Source of the DNA: an uncultured Lachnospiraceae bacterium
Lineage (GTDB): Bacteria > Bacillota > Clostridia > Lachnospirales > Lachnospiraceae
DNA length: 13,540 nt
Assembly: GCA_905236925.1 (NCBI GenBank)
Contig: CAJOQS010000287.1
Coordinates: 1 to 13,540 of the forward strand
Reading direction: 5' to 3'
The notes beneath the pieces were generated by a model. That model saw nothing but the letters and a program-made list of their open reading frames with translations. It was not told the DNA's origin and did not search any database. The position numbers were made by a program, and so were the translations under genes. This document shows positions 7,322-13,540 of the stretch, in pieces (position 1 is the stretch's first letter; each line of letters starts with the position of its first letter).

Positions 7322-8530
7322 TTACTTATATTTGAAATCCGCGCGTATACGGTTGATCACATGAAGACCCTTTGAAAGCTCTTCGAAATCCGCCTCGCGT
7401 ATGTAATCGGTCACAAAGCCGTATTCACCGGGGATGCCGGCATCGGCAACTTCTCCGATACCGAATGCCTGGTTTGCCTTGTCGGCCTCCTCAACAGGCA
7501 CTCTGATGAAGAACCTGAAGCGCATTCCGTCCTTCGGCTCGGGAACAAGCTTCTTCTCGTCCCAGATAGTGTCTACCGTAACACCCTGATGCTTGGCTGC
7601 CTGGATCATATCCGCAACGACCGCGCTGGCTGTCGGGAGCTTTCCCGCTCCGCTTCCGTAGAACATCAGATCCCCGACCGCATTTCCCTTGACCATTATC
7701 GCGTTGAATACGCCGTTGACAAAGTACAGCTGGGAATTGCTCCTGATCATGACCGGAGCCACCATCGCGTAGGTCTTGCCCGCTTCACGCTTGGTAATGC
7801 TCAGAAGCTTGATGTTTGCCTTGAGTTTCTTTGCATAGGTGATATCGGCCGCGGTGATCTTCGTGATGCCCTCTGTGTAAATATCCTCGCAGTCAACCTG
7901 TGTCCTGTTCGCGAGCGAAGCAAGGATCGCGGTCTTTCGCGCTGCATCGATGCCCTCGATATCGGCTGCGGGATTGCGCTCCGCATAACCGTTTGCCTGA
8001 GCTTCCGCGAGAGCCTCTTCAAAATCCATTCCGGCGTCGCGCATTCGCGTAAGTATATAATTCGTCGTTCCGTTGACTATTCCTCTGATCTCAAGGATCT
8101 CGTCGGCCGTAAGCGCATTGTTGAGAGGTCTGATGATGGGGATTCCTCCGCCGACGCTCGCCTCAAAGAAATAACTGCATTTATGCTCGCGCGCTATTCT
8201 CAGGAGTTCTGCACCGTGCTTCGCAACAAGCTCCTTGTTCGAGGTGCACACCGATTTTCCGGCCTCAAGCGCAGCCTTCGAGAATTCATAGGCCGGATGC
8301 TCACCGCCCATTACCTCGGCAATGACCCGTACCTCACTGTCACCGACTATCTCATTGAAATCGTGGCAGATAACTTTCTGCACATCCTGTCCGGGGAAAT
8401 CCCGAAGATCCAGAACATATTTTACATCAAGCGTTTCTCCCACGCTGCGTGCGATATAATCCCTGTTCATCTTCAGAACTTCATAAACTCCGGAGCCCAC
8501 TGTTCCGTATCCCAGTATAGCTATCTTCAT
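7322..8530 (-). CDS. hom: Homoserine dehydrogenase
   Basis: A 402-residue NAD(P)-dependent enzyme reducing aspartate semialdehyde to homoserine, the branch towards threonine and methionine. It has an N-terminal Rossmann motif GYGTVGSG (7-14), TSNKELVA (97-104), EASVGGGIPI (123-132), GIVNGTTNYILT (150-161), the DIEGIDAARK segment with the catalytic lysine K199, and YGSGAGKLPTA (291-301). Residues from about 337 form a short ACT-like end (RFRFFIRV onward), rather shorter than the tail of the Bacillus enzyme (433 residues), so feedback by threonine is possible but uncertain. GGAGG lies 9 nt before the ATG. It follows the ACT protein gene by 45 nt, across a terminator-like hairpin, and precedes aspartokinase. 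thrB and thrC are not in the window. Confidence 0.96.
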   Translation of the reverse strand: MKIAILGYGTVGSGVYEVLKMNRDYIARSVGETLDVKYVLDLRDFPGQDVQKVICHDFNEIVGDSEVRVIAEVMGGEHPAYEFSKAALEAGKSVCTSNKELVAKHGAELLRIAREHKCSYFFEASVGGGIPIIRPLNNALTADEILEIRGIVNGTTNYILTRMRDAGMDFEEALAEAQANGYAERNPAADIEGIDAARKTAILASLANRTQVDCEDIYTEGITKITAADITYAKKLKANIKLLSITKREAGKTYAMVAPVMIRSNSQLYFVNGVFNAIMVKGNAVGDLMFYGSGAGKLPTASAVVADMIQAAKHQGVTVDTIWDEKKLVPEPKDGMRFRFFIRVPVEEADKANQAFGIGEVADAGIPGEYGFVTDYIREADFEELSKGLHVINRIRADFKYK

Positions 8531-8550
8531 ACGTCAGGTCCTCCCCCCTC

Positions 8551-8573
8551 AAAAAAATCCGAGCAATCCCCGG
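8551..8573 (-). terminator. Weak terminator-like hairpin between ACT gene and hom
   Basis: Directly after the ACT gene stop, the minus strand reads CCGGG, a 5-nt loop, CTCGG, one A and then seven T's (8557-8551). The stem is 5 bp with one G-U pair, too weak for a firm terminator, but the T-run is clean. The hom ribosome binding site follows at once. It may reduce read-through or act as an attenuator. Confidence 0.4.
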
Positions 8574-8575
8574 GC

Positions 8576-9019
8576 TTATTCCCTGCCGAGGATCTTCAGT
8601 GAACTGACACCCTTCTTTTCGCCTATGGCAGCAAGCATGTCATTCACGTCCCTGGTCTCAGGAAGGATCTCCATTCCCAGGGTAATGGCCGCGATCCCTC
8701 CGATCGGGATCGACTGGTGTATCGTCAGGATATTGGCTCTGAACTTCGCGATACAGTCCAGAACCTCCGAAAGAAGTCCGGGCTCATCATCCAGCTGCAT
8801 CATGATATTGATGGTCTTGCCCCTGTTGCTCTCGTGAAACGCAAAAATATCGTCCTTATATTTGTAGAACGAACTTCTGCTGATATCCACCTGAGCCGTT
8901 GCTTCCTGAACCGTCAGAACCTTCTCCGAATCCAGAAGCCTTTTTGCTTCGATCACCTTCAAAAGGACCTCGGGTACAGCTTTTTCGCGCACCAGATAAA
9001 AGCGCTCATTATTGCCCAT
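8576..9019 (-). CDS. HTH plus ACT domain protein (UPF0735 / PheB-like)
   Basis: A 147-residue cytoplasmic protein with an N-terminal helix-turn-helix-like region (about 36-57, VQEATAQVDISRSSFYKYKD) and a C-terminal ACT domain (about 69-146, with DEPGLLSEVLD and the following strand). This matches the UPF0735 family, including B. subtilis PheB. The proteins are thought to sense an amino acid, but their function is not settled. Its place ahead of hom and lysC suggests a regulator sensing threonine, methionine or a related amino acid; that is inference. I chose the ATG at 9019, 5 nt after GGAGG. The longer frame starts at a TTG (9031) that overlaps this ribosome binding site. A small hairpin lies in its leader. 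Confidence 0.88.
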   Translation of the reverse strand: MGNNERFYLVREKAVPEVLLKVIEAKRLLDSEKVLTVQEATAQVDISRSSFYKYKDDIFAFHESNRGKTINIMMQLDDEPGLLSEVLDCIAKFRANILTIHQSIPIGGIAAITLGMEILPETRDVNDMLAAIGEKKGVSSLKILGRE

Positions 9020-9036
9020 TACTTCCTCCAATTACA

Positions 9037-9055
9037 GATGCGGTCTTACCGCATC
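9037..9055 (-). other. Leader hairpin upstream of the ACT protein gene
   Basis: An 8-bp perfect inverted repeat, GATGCGGT and ACCGCATC, with a 3-nt loop sits 7 nt before the GGAGG of the ACT gene. No T-run follows on either strand. It could be an mRNA structure controlling translation or a DNA operator. Confidence 0.45.
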
Positions 9056-9080
9056 ATGAGCATTTCCCGGATCGTGTTTG

Positions 9081-9109
9081 TCTGTAAAACACATTTGTCC
9101 GCATGTCAG
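9081..9109 (-). promoter_or_regulatory. Weak candidate promoter for the ACT-hom-lysC cluster
   Basis: The minus strand has CTGACA (9109-9104), a 17-nt spacer and TACAGA (9086-9081), a good -35 but poor -10. A 6-bp inverted repeat GTGTTT/AAACAC (9074-9092) overlaps the -10 and might be an operator. No terminator is seen after the S41 gene, so read-through from ftsEX is an alternative. Confidence 0.25.
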
Positions 9110-9125
9110 GGAGTATGTTAGCACA

Positions 9126-10406
9126 TCACCGCGCTAAAGGCAAGTGTTTTTTTACCTCTTCTGCAGCAGCTTCGATCTGATTGTCATGTTCACGCAGTTC
9201 AATGTTGATTTTTTTGAGATCCTCGTCCAGATCCACAACTACATCCGGCGTAATTCCGATCCCGTGTATGCACACTCCGTTCGGAGTAAAATACCTCGAA
9301 GTCGTGAGCTTCACTCCCGCATATTCCGCGTCGATCGGGATAACGGACTGGACGATGCCCTTTCCGAAGCTCTGTGTTCCGACTATTGTTGCCTTGCCGT
9401 GATCCTGCAGTGCTCCCGCAAAAATCTCGGAGGCGCTTGCGGAATTGCCGTTGACGATGACCGCTATGGGAATATCGAGCTTGTCCTCCTCCTTGGCATA
9501 CTGATAGGCCTTATAACCCGTTTTGTCTTCTGTATATACGAGAAGTTCTCCGTTCGGAAGGATCCTGTCGAGCATATCGCAGACGATATTGTACAGGCCG
9601 CCCGGATTGTTCCTTATATCAACAACAAGCCCCTTCATGCCCTGGGCCTCAAGGTCGTCAACCGCTTCCCTGAACTGCTGCGCCGTGGTCTGTTCGAATT
9701 CCGAGACATAGATATAGCCTATGTTGTCTTCAAGCATCCTGTGTGATACATAGATAACGTTTATCCTGGCTCTCGTAACCTTAAAGGTTATCTCCTCTCC
9801 TTCGCGGAGGATCGTGATGTTGACATCCGTTCCTTCAACGCCCCTTATCCTCAGGACCACGTCGTTGAGCTGCTGTCCGATGACACTCTCGCCGTCGACC
9901 CCGATGATCTCGTCTCCGGACCTGAGACCCGAATTAAAAGCGGGCGAATTGGTATACGGAGTCACTATGGTCATGCTCATTGTCGTCATGTCCTGGGTAA
10001 TTGTCGCGCCGATACCGCTGTAAACACCGCTCGCGCTCTCCATAAGCTCGGCGTACTCCTCCGGTGAATAGTACACCGAATAAGGATCCCCGAGTGACGA
10101 GACCGCGGCATGGAGCATCGCGTCATACAGCTTGTCCATGTCTACTTCGTCATAGTAGTAGGCATCCATATATCTGAGGATCATATCGAGTCTTGATCTG
10201 AACAGCTCCGCGCTGCTTTGCTCGGTCTTCTGCTCAGTCCTGTCGGGCTGTGCGGAGGCCTGGGATTGAGCGGTATCCGCTTCGGATATCTGATCCGTCA
10301 CCGCAAATGCCCGGGTCAGCCTGTGATAATACCAGACACCCCCGGCAGTGATCGCAAGGATAAGAACGAGGCTCAGTATCAGGTTAATGATCTTTTCTTT
10401 TTTCAT
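9126..10406 (-). CDS. S41 family C-terminal processing protease (CtpA/CtpB type)
   Basis: A 426-residue membrane-anchored or secreted serine protease that trims proteins from their C-terminal end outside the cytoplasm. One hydrophobic segment (7-25) follows MKKEK, giving a signal anchor, then a low-complexity Gln/Ser/Thr linker (about 38-66). A PDZ domain spans about 128-212, with GLRSGDEIIGVDG at 160-172. The tail-specific protease domain has VDIRNNPGG (262-270), the nucleophile S324 in GNSASASE, and K349 in SFGKG, with Q353. The Ser-Lys spacing of 25 and Lys-Gln spacing of 4 equal those of B. subtilis CtpB, so it should be active. It lies 27 nt after ftsX and probably belongs to the ftsEX transcript. 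The ribosome binding site is weak (GAGAG). The substrate is unknown; wall hydrolases are a reasonable guess. Confidence 0.93.
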   Translation of the reverse strand: MKKEKIINLILSLVLILAITAGGVWYYHRLTRAFAVTDQISEADTAQSQASAQPDRTEQKTEQSSAELFRSRLDMILRYMDAYYYDEVDMDKLYDAMLHAAVSSLGDPYSVYYSPEEYAELMESASGVYSGIGATITQDMTTMSMTIVTPYTNSPAFNSGLRSGDEIIGVDGESVIGQQLNDVVLRIRGVEGTDVNITILREGEEITFKVTRARINVIYVSHRMLEDNIGYIYVSEFEQTTAQQFREAVDDLEAQGMKGLVVDIRNNPGGLYNIVCDMLDRILPNGELLVYTEDKTGYKAYQYAKEEDKLDIPIAVIVNGNSASASEIFAGALQDHGKATIVGTQSFGKGIVQSVIPIDAEYAGVKLTTSRYFTPNGVCIHGIGITPDVVVDLDEDLKKINIELREHDNQIEAAAEEVKKHLPLAR

Positions 10407-10433
10407 GGTTAACGCTCTCTGTTTGTTTATTTA

Positions 10434-11351
10434 TCAGTTGACTTCAATCTTTTTTAACTGTCTTCTGAGTGTGATCCTGCTGCTAATAAAGCCGATCCCG
10501 ACTCCGGTCGCAAGGCAGACGGGAATGAGGACCTTCATTACCTCACCGGTCTCAAGGAACTTTACCACATTGAAGATCGTGGAAAACTTCCGCTCAAGCA
10601 TTTCGGTGATCCTGACATATGCAAGTCTGGTAACGACAATCGGGATGACAGCGCCTATGATCCCTATCAGTATTCCCTCTACGACAAAGGGTATCTTGAT
10701 GAAGTAGTTGGACGCGCCGATCAGCTTCATTATGGATATCTCCTGCTTGCGCACCGATACTCCGGTGGATACCGTCATACCGATAAGGAACGCCGCAACC
10801 AGCAGCAGTATAGCGATAACGACCACGGAAACAGCCGTAAGGATCTTGTTGAATCCGGACAGCGTATCGGCGACGGCGCTTGAATCATTGCACTTCCGGA
10901 CACCCTTGAGCCCGCTTACGAACCGGACGAGTGAGTCCTGCATCCGGACATCATTCAGATATACGGTAAATGACGCGCAGTCCTCAAGCGGATTATCGTC
11001 TCCGAACGACTCGGAAAGCCCCGGGGAAAGCCTTGTATTCTTGTATTCCTCCCATGCCTCCTCCGCCGAAGTGAACTCGACCTTATAGACCTCGGCCCGC
11101 GTGAGTATCTCCTTCCGGATAGCTTCTATTCCCTCGTCGGTGATCCCTTCATCAAAAAAGATCGTGATCCCGACATTGGTTTCCGCATTCTTTACCATAT
11201 ACTCGATATTTGAAAGCATCGTGTAGAAAACGCCGAAGAGAAACAGACACGCTGCCATGGTTCCGATCGAGGCCAGTGAGAAGGTCCTGTTCCTGAATAT
11301 GTTCTTGAATCCCTGACTGATCCCGTAAAAGAAGGTTCTAATTTTTCGCAC
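10434..11351 (-). CDS. ftsX: Cell division protein FtsX
   Basis: A 305-residue membrane protein that pairs with the ATPase FtsE. The FtsEX complex activates peptidoglycan hydrolases across the membrane and, in some species, helps at the division site. It has TM1 at about 24-46, an extracellular domain at about 50-165 (NVGITIFFDEG at its start), then TM2-TM4 at about 170-193, 220-242 and 271-292. The conserved VRKQEISIMKLIGAS block (200-214) follows TM2. I chose the GTG at 11351, which gives the family's usual beginning (RKIRTFFYGISQGFKNIFRNR) and lies behind AGAGGGGG, although spacing is long (about 11 nt). The longest frame would start at a GTG at 11387 without family support. It overlaps ftsE by 14 nt, pointing to coupled translation. 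Confidence 0.93.
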   Translation of the reverse strand: MRKIRTFFYGISQGFKNIFRNRTFSLASIGTMAACLFLFGVFYTMLSNIEYMVKNAETNVGITIFFDEGITDEGIEAIRKEILTRAEVYKVEFTSAEEAWEEYKNTRLSPGLSESFGDDNPLEDCASFTVYLNDVRMQDSLVRFVSGLKGVRKCNDSSAVADTLSGFNKILTAVSVVVIAILLLVAAFLIGMTVSTGVSVRKQEISIMKLIGASNYFIKIPFVVEGILIGIIGAVIPIVVTRLAYVRITEMLERKFSTIFNVVKFLETGEVMKVLIPVCLATGVGIGFISSRITLRRQLKKIEVN

Positions 11352-12078
11352 GCGAATAGCCCCCTCTCTGATCCGAGACCACGACACCCTTGTTCAGCGT
11401 AATGACTCTTTTCTGCATCGCATCAACGATCTCTTTGTTGTGCGTTACTACAACGACGGTTGTTCCTCTCCTGTTGATCTCCTCGAGAAGTCTCATGATC
11501 TCCCACGAATTGCGGGGATCAAGGTTTCCTGTGGGCTCGTCTGCCAGCAGTATAACGGGATTGTTGACCAGTGCCCTTGCAAGAGCCACTCTCTGCTGCT
11601 CACCGCCCGAAAGCTCGTCGGGATAGGAATCGAGCTTTTCCGAAAGTCCTACAAGAGAAAGGATCCTCGGAACATCCCTGCGGATCTTGTAATTCGGAGT
11701 CTCAAGAACTCTCTGGGCAAACGCCACATTTTCAAAGACCGTGCGATCTTTTAAAAGACGGAAGTCCTGGAAAACTATTCCGATATTTCTTCTGTGTTTG
11801 CAGACGCTGTATTCGCGCAGACGCGACAGATCCTTGCCGGCCACCATGATATGTCCGCCGGTAGGAGAGATCTCCTTCATGAGAAGCTTGATAAGCGTAG
11901 ATTTTCCGGAGCCGCTGATTCCAACGATAAAGACGAATTCCCCTTTCCGGATCTCAAGCGAAACGTTCTTCAGCGCATGCTGTCCGCCCACGTAGTCCTT
12001 GCTGACATCCTCAAGCAGGATCACGGGCGGCTCGATATCCTCATGCTCCGCCCTGTATAAATCAAATCTCTCGGACAT
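11338..12078 (-). CDS. ftsE: Cell division ATP-binding protein FtsE
   Basis: A 246-residue ABC ATPase that drives FtsX from the cytoplasmic face. Walker A GISGSGKST (53-61), the Q-loop (Q104), the signature LSGGEQQR (156-163), Walker B VILLADEP (175-182) and the switch histidine H213 are all intact. The protein carries about 18 extra N-terminal residues (many acidic) before the usual FtsE start near VILLEDVSKDY. The start is the ATG at 12078, with AAGGGA about 10 nt upstream; the longest frame begins at a TTG (12096) that overlaps this site. No clear promoter or terminator shows in the 101-nt gap (12079-12179) after the regulator gene, so both may share one transcript. Confidence 0.95.
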   Translation of the reverse strand: MSERFDLYRAEHEDIEPPVILLEDVSKDYVGGQHALKNVSLEIRKGEFVFIVGISGSGKSTLIKLLMKEISPTGGHIMVAGKDLSRLREYSVCKHRRNIGIVFQDFRLLKDRTVFENVAFAQRVLETPNYKIRRDVPRILSLVGLSEKLDSYPDELSGGEQQRVALARALVNNPVILLADEPTGNLDPRNSWEIMRLLEEINRRGTTVVVVTHNKEIVDAMQKRVITLNKGVVVSDQRGGYSRAKN

Positions 12079-12179
12079 TGTAATAATTCCCTTCAATCAG
12101 TCTATAATCCAGCAGGAGGCCCCTATCCCGCGGCATGCGTGATATGAGCCCCACCGTTGTCTGCATTTATCTTTTTTTC

Positions 12180-13271
12180 TCAGAACTCGAGATTTTCCAT
12201 GTATTTCATGTACTTAACGACCATAAGGGCTATCTTGAAGGTAATGGCATCCTCAAATACCCTGAGGTCAAGATTGGTCATCTTCTGAAGCTTGTCAAGA
12301 CGGTAGACAAGTGTGTTTCGGTGAATATAGAGCTGTCTGGAGGTTTCCGAAACATTCAGGTTGTTCTCGAAGAACTTGTTAATGGTCGATATCGTTTCCT
12401 CATCGAAGTCATCGGGAGATTTTCCGTCGAATATCTCCTTTATAAACATCTTGCACAGCGGCATGGGCAGCTGATAGATAAGACGTCCGATGCCCAGATT
12501 GCTGTACGCGATGACATTGCGCTCGCTGTAGAAGATCTTTCCGACATCAAGTGCAAGCTTGGCTTCCTTGTAGGAACGCGAAACATCCTTGATCTCACCC
12601 ACTATCGTTCCGAGCGAAACATGAACGGTGGACATCGCCTCGGTGTTGAGCATATCGAGGATGACCTTTGCCTGCCTCTCCATGTCCTCGTATCCCTCGC
12701 CGGGCTTGAGCTCCTTAACTACTATGATGTTCTTCTCGTCCACGGCAGTGATGAAATCCTTGCCCTTGGAGCTGTTGAACAGCGTCCTTACCGTCTCAAG
12801 CGCAACCGTGTCCTTCTCAATCTTCGTTTCGATCAGGATAACGACACGCCTTGCCTCCGCATCGATATGAAGCTTTTTAGCGCGGTTGTATATGTCAACC
12901 AGAAGAAGGTTGTCAAGCAGAAGGTTCTTGATGAAATTATCCCTGTCATAACGCTCCTTGTAGGCTACAAGAAGGTTCTGGATCTGGAAGGCCGCCATCT
13001 TTCCGACCATGTAAACGTCGTCCGAATCGCCCTTTACCAGAAGGACGTATTCAAGCTGCTGCTCATCGTAGACCTTGAAGAACTGGTATCCCGACAATGC
13101 CTGACTGTCCGCGGGCGATTCCACGAATGTCAGGACCGTGCTCTCGTATTCCTCGGCATTGTTCATGGTCGCTGCCAGAACCTTGCCCTCTGTATCCATG
13201 ACACAGATATCGATCCTTGTGATCGCCTTGATGCCTTCAACGGTGCTCTGCAATACCTGATTTGAAATCAT
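12180..13271 (-). CDS. CdaR/PucR-type transcriptional regulator
   Basis: A 363-residue cytoplasmic protein with the three-part layout of CdaR regulators. The N-terminal sensor domain (about 1-125, with DICVMDTEGKVLA at 21-33) resembles the sugar-diacid recognition domain. A central GGDEF-like fold lies at about 140-250. A PucR-type C-terminal helix-turn-helix spans about 300-355, with LNVSETSRQLYIHRNTLVYR at 305-324 as its clearest signature. The ligand is unknown, and the sensor part is too divergent to assume a sugar diacid. The start ATG at 13271 has GGAG 9 nt upstream, and its promoter lies at 13337-13365. It is the gene before ftsE, and with no terminator between them it could share a transcript with the division genes. 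It has no adjacent catabolic genes of the kind CdaR homologues often control. Confidence 0.87.
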   Translation of the reverse strand: MISNQVLQSTVEGIKAITRIDICVMDTEGKVLAATMNNAEEYESTVLTFVESPADSQALSGYQFFKVYDEQQLEYVLLVKGDSDDVYMVGKMAAFQIQNLLVAYKERYDRDNFIKNLLLDNLLLVDIYNRAKKLHIDAEARRVVILIETKIEKDTVALETVRTLFNSSKGKDFITAVDEKNIIVVKELKPGEGYEDMERQAKVILDMLNTEAMSTVHVSLGTIVGEIKDVSRSYKEAKLALDVGKIFYSERNVIAYSNLGIGRLIYQLPMPLCKMFIKEIFDGKSPDDFDEETISTINKFFENNLNVSETSRQLYIHRNTLVYRLDKLQKMTNLDLRVFEDAITFKIALMVVKYMKYMENLEF

Positions 13272-13336
13272 GTCTGTAATCTCCGTTTCATTTTTGCCAA
13301 ACCCGCTAAACGGGGTGAACTTCCATACTTAGTATC

Positions 13337-13365
13337 AGTTTAGCACTTTGAACTTGAAATGTAAA
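13337..13365 (-). promoter_or_regulatory. Promoter of the CdaR-type regulator gene (extended -10)
   Basis: The minus strand shows TTTACA (13365-13360), a 17-nt spacer and TAAACT (13342-13337) preceded by TGC, an extended -10. The predicted start of transcription is near 13330, giving a leader of about 59 nt. It lies just after the terminator at 13374-13415. Confidence 0.72.
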
Positions 13366-13373
13366 ACAAATTT

Positions 13374-13415
13374 AAGGAAAGGGCGGCACGACTTCTGCCT
13401 TAAGTCGTGCCGCCC
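13374..13415 (-). terminator. Strong intrinsic terminator after the upstream membrane-protein gene
   Basis: A 14-bp perfect inverted repeat, GGGCGGCACGACTT (13381-13394) and AAGTCGTGCCGCCC (13402-13415), has a 7-nt loop. On the minus strand it is followed by TTTCCTT. It lies 29 nt after the stop of the partial gene and ends that transcript. On the plus strand it is followed by a C-run, so it works in the minus direction only. Confidence 0.88.
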
Positions 13416-13444
13416 TCCCCCGGGACAGTAATGAAAAGAGATGA

Positions 13445-13540
13445 TTAAACCTGTTTTTTCCTGGCTCTGCGCCCGAGAACTATGCTCTGGAGCAGGATGA
13501 AGAAGCAAAGCATTCCGCCTGTGGTGATGCTCTGCCACCA
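13445..13540 (-). CDS. C-terminal end of a membrane protein (cut by window edge)
   Basis: The last 31 codons read open from the window edge to a TAA at 13447-13445. They start WWQSITTGGMLCFF and include a hydrophobic helix of about 18 residues, then a basic tail GRRARKKQ. This is the profile of a final membrane segment with its C-terminus in the cytoplasm. The stop falls 29 nt before a strong terminator, as expected for a real gene end. A competing frame (13335-13538) runs through that terminator and shows no protein-like pattern. I cannot name the family from 31 residues; a transporter subunit is one possibility. Confidence 0.6.
   Translation of the reverse strand, partial: WWQSITTGGMLCFFILLQSIVLGRRARKKQV

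Noticed and set aside
7589..8602. A 337-codon plus-strand open frame
   Set aside because: Mirror frame of hom in the same codon-aligned register. The protein shows no family motif.
9020..9125. Lysine riboswitch, T-box or SAM leader ahead of the ACT-hom-lysC genes
   Set aside because: The gap is only about 106 nt, too short for a lysine riboswitch or complete T-box. I found no terminator/antiterminator pair or conserved T-box core.
12079..12179. A promoter for ftsE, with a TATAGA-like element near 12106-12111
   Set aside because: No matching -35 is found at 16-18 nt upstream, so it does not stand out from background.
12135..13265. A 376-codon open frame on the plus strand
   Set aside because: It lies wholly opposite the CdaR-type regulator, whose domains are clear, and in the codon-aligned register that arises from avoidance of TTA, CTA and TCA. 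It has no ribosome binding site or recognisable domain.
13268..13291. A 7-codon upstream open frame whose TGA overlaps the regulator's ATG
   Set aside because: No ribosome binding site precedes its ATG, and a short frame with this overlap arises easily by chance. Worth revisiting only if conserved.
13300..13317. Small hairpin (ACCCCG/CGGGT) in the leader of the regulator gene
   Set aside because: Only about 5 bp with a possible bulge and no T-run; not distinguishable from random folding.
13335..13538. A 67-codon minus-strand open frame at the right edge
   Set aside because: It runs straight through a 14-bp terminator hairpin and a promoter. The alternative frame ends cleanly before the terminator and has a membrane helix with a basic tail.
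1..13540. Mobile elements, phage genes, CRISPR repeats, defence genes or an undescribed gene system
   Set aside because: Every gene except the 31-codon edge fragment is assigned to a known family with intact motifs, gaps are short, and I saw no transposase, long repeats, att-like duplications or change in base composition.

Overview
The window is a stretch of ordinary bacterial chromosome. Every gene I can support lies on the minus strand, so transcription runs from position 13540 towards 1. Balanced base composition, strong GGAGG-type ribosome binding sites, an ftsE-ftsX-S41 protease cluster, an ArgJ-type cyclic arginine pathway, a type 2 ArgC and an ACT/HTH protein ahead of hom all suggest a Firmicute of class Clostridia, perhaps Lachnospiraceae. 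That placement is inference from gene content. I see no rRNA, tRNA, insertion sequence, CRISPR array, phage gene or other sign of transfer.

In transcription order: (i) 13540-13374 holds the last 31 codons of an unidentified membrane protein and a strong intrinsic terminator. (ii) 13365-12180 holds a CdaR/PucR-type regulator with its own extended -10 promoter. (iii) 12078-9126 holds ftsE, ftsX (overlapping by 14 nt) and an S41 C-terminal processing protease, a cell-wall and division module. (iv) 9019-4869 is an aspartate-family module: a small HTH-ACT protein, homoserine dehydrogenase, a feedback-regulated aspartokinase and a class I aminotransferase, closed by a good intrinsic terminator at 4830-4855. 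(v) After a 113-bp exchange region with a promoter and candidate ArgR sites comes the arginine cluster argC-argJ-argB-argD, followed by a hisC-type aminotransferase cut by the window edge.

The pathways join at the amino-group level. Aminotransferase, aspartokinase and homoserine dehydrogenase lead from aspartate towards threonine, methionine and lysine. ArgJ, ArgB, ArgC and ArgD carry glutamate to ornithine, with ArgJ recycling the acetyl group. ArgF, ArgG and ArgH are not in the window. FtsE/FtsX would act at the membrane to control wall hydrolysis, next to an exported protease.

I found no convincing undescribed system. The best leads are regulatory: a well-formed internal ribosome binding site and start inside the aspartokinase gene that would give a separate regulatory subunit; a terminator-like hairpin between the ACT protein and hom; and a promoter upstream of argC flanked by ArgR-like boxes and a repeated 8-mer. 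Several starts are moved downstream of the longest open frame because the ribosome binding site sits inside the longer version (argD, argC, ACT protein, ftsX, ftsE).
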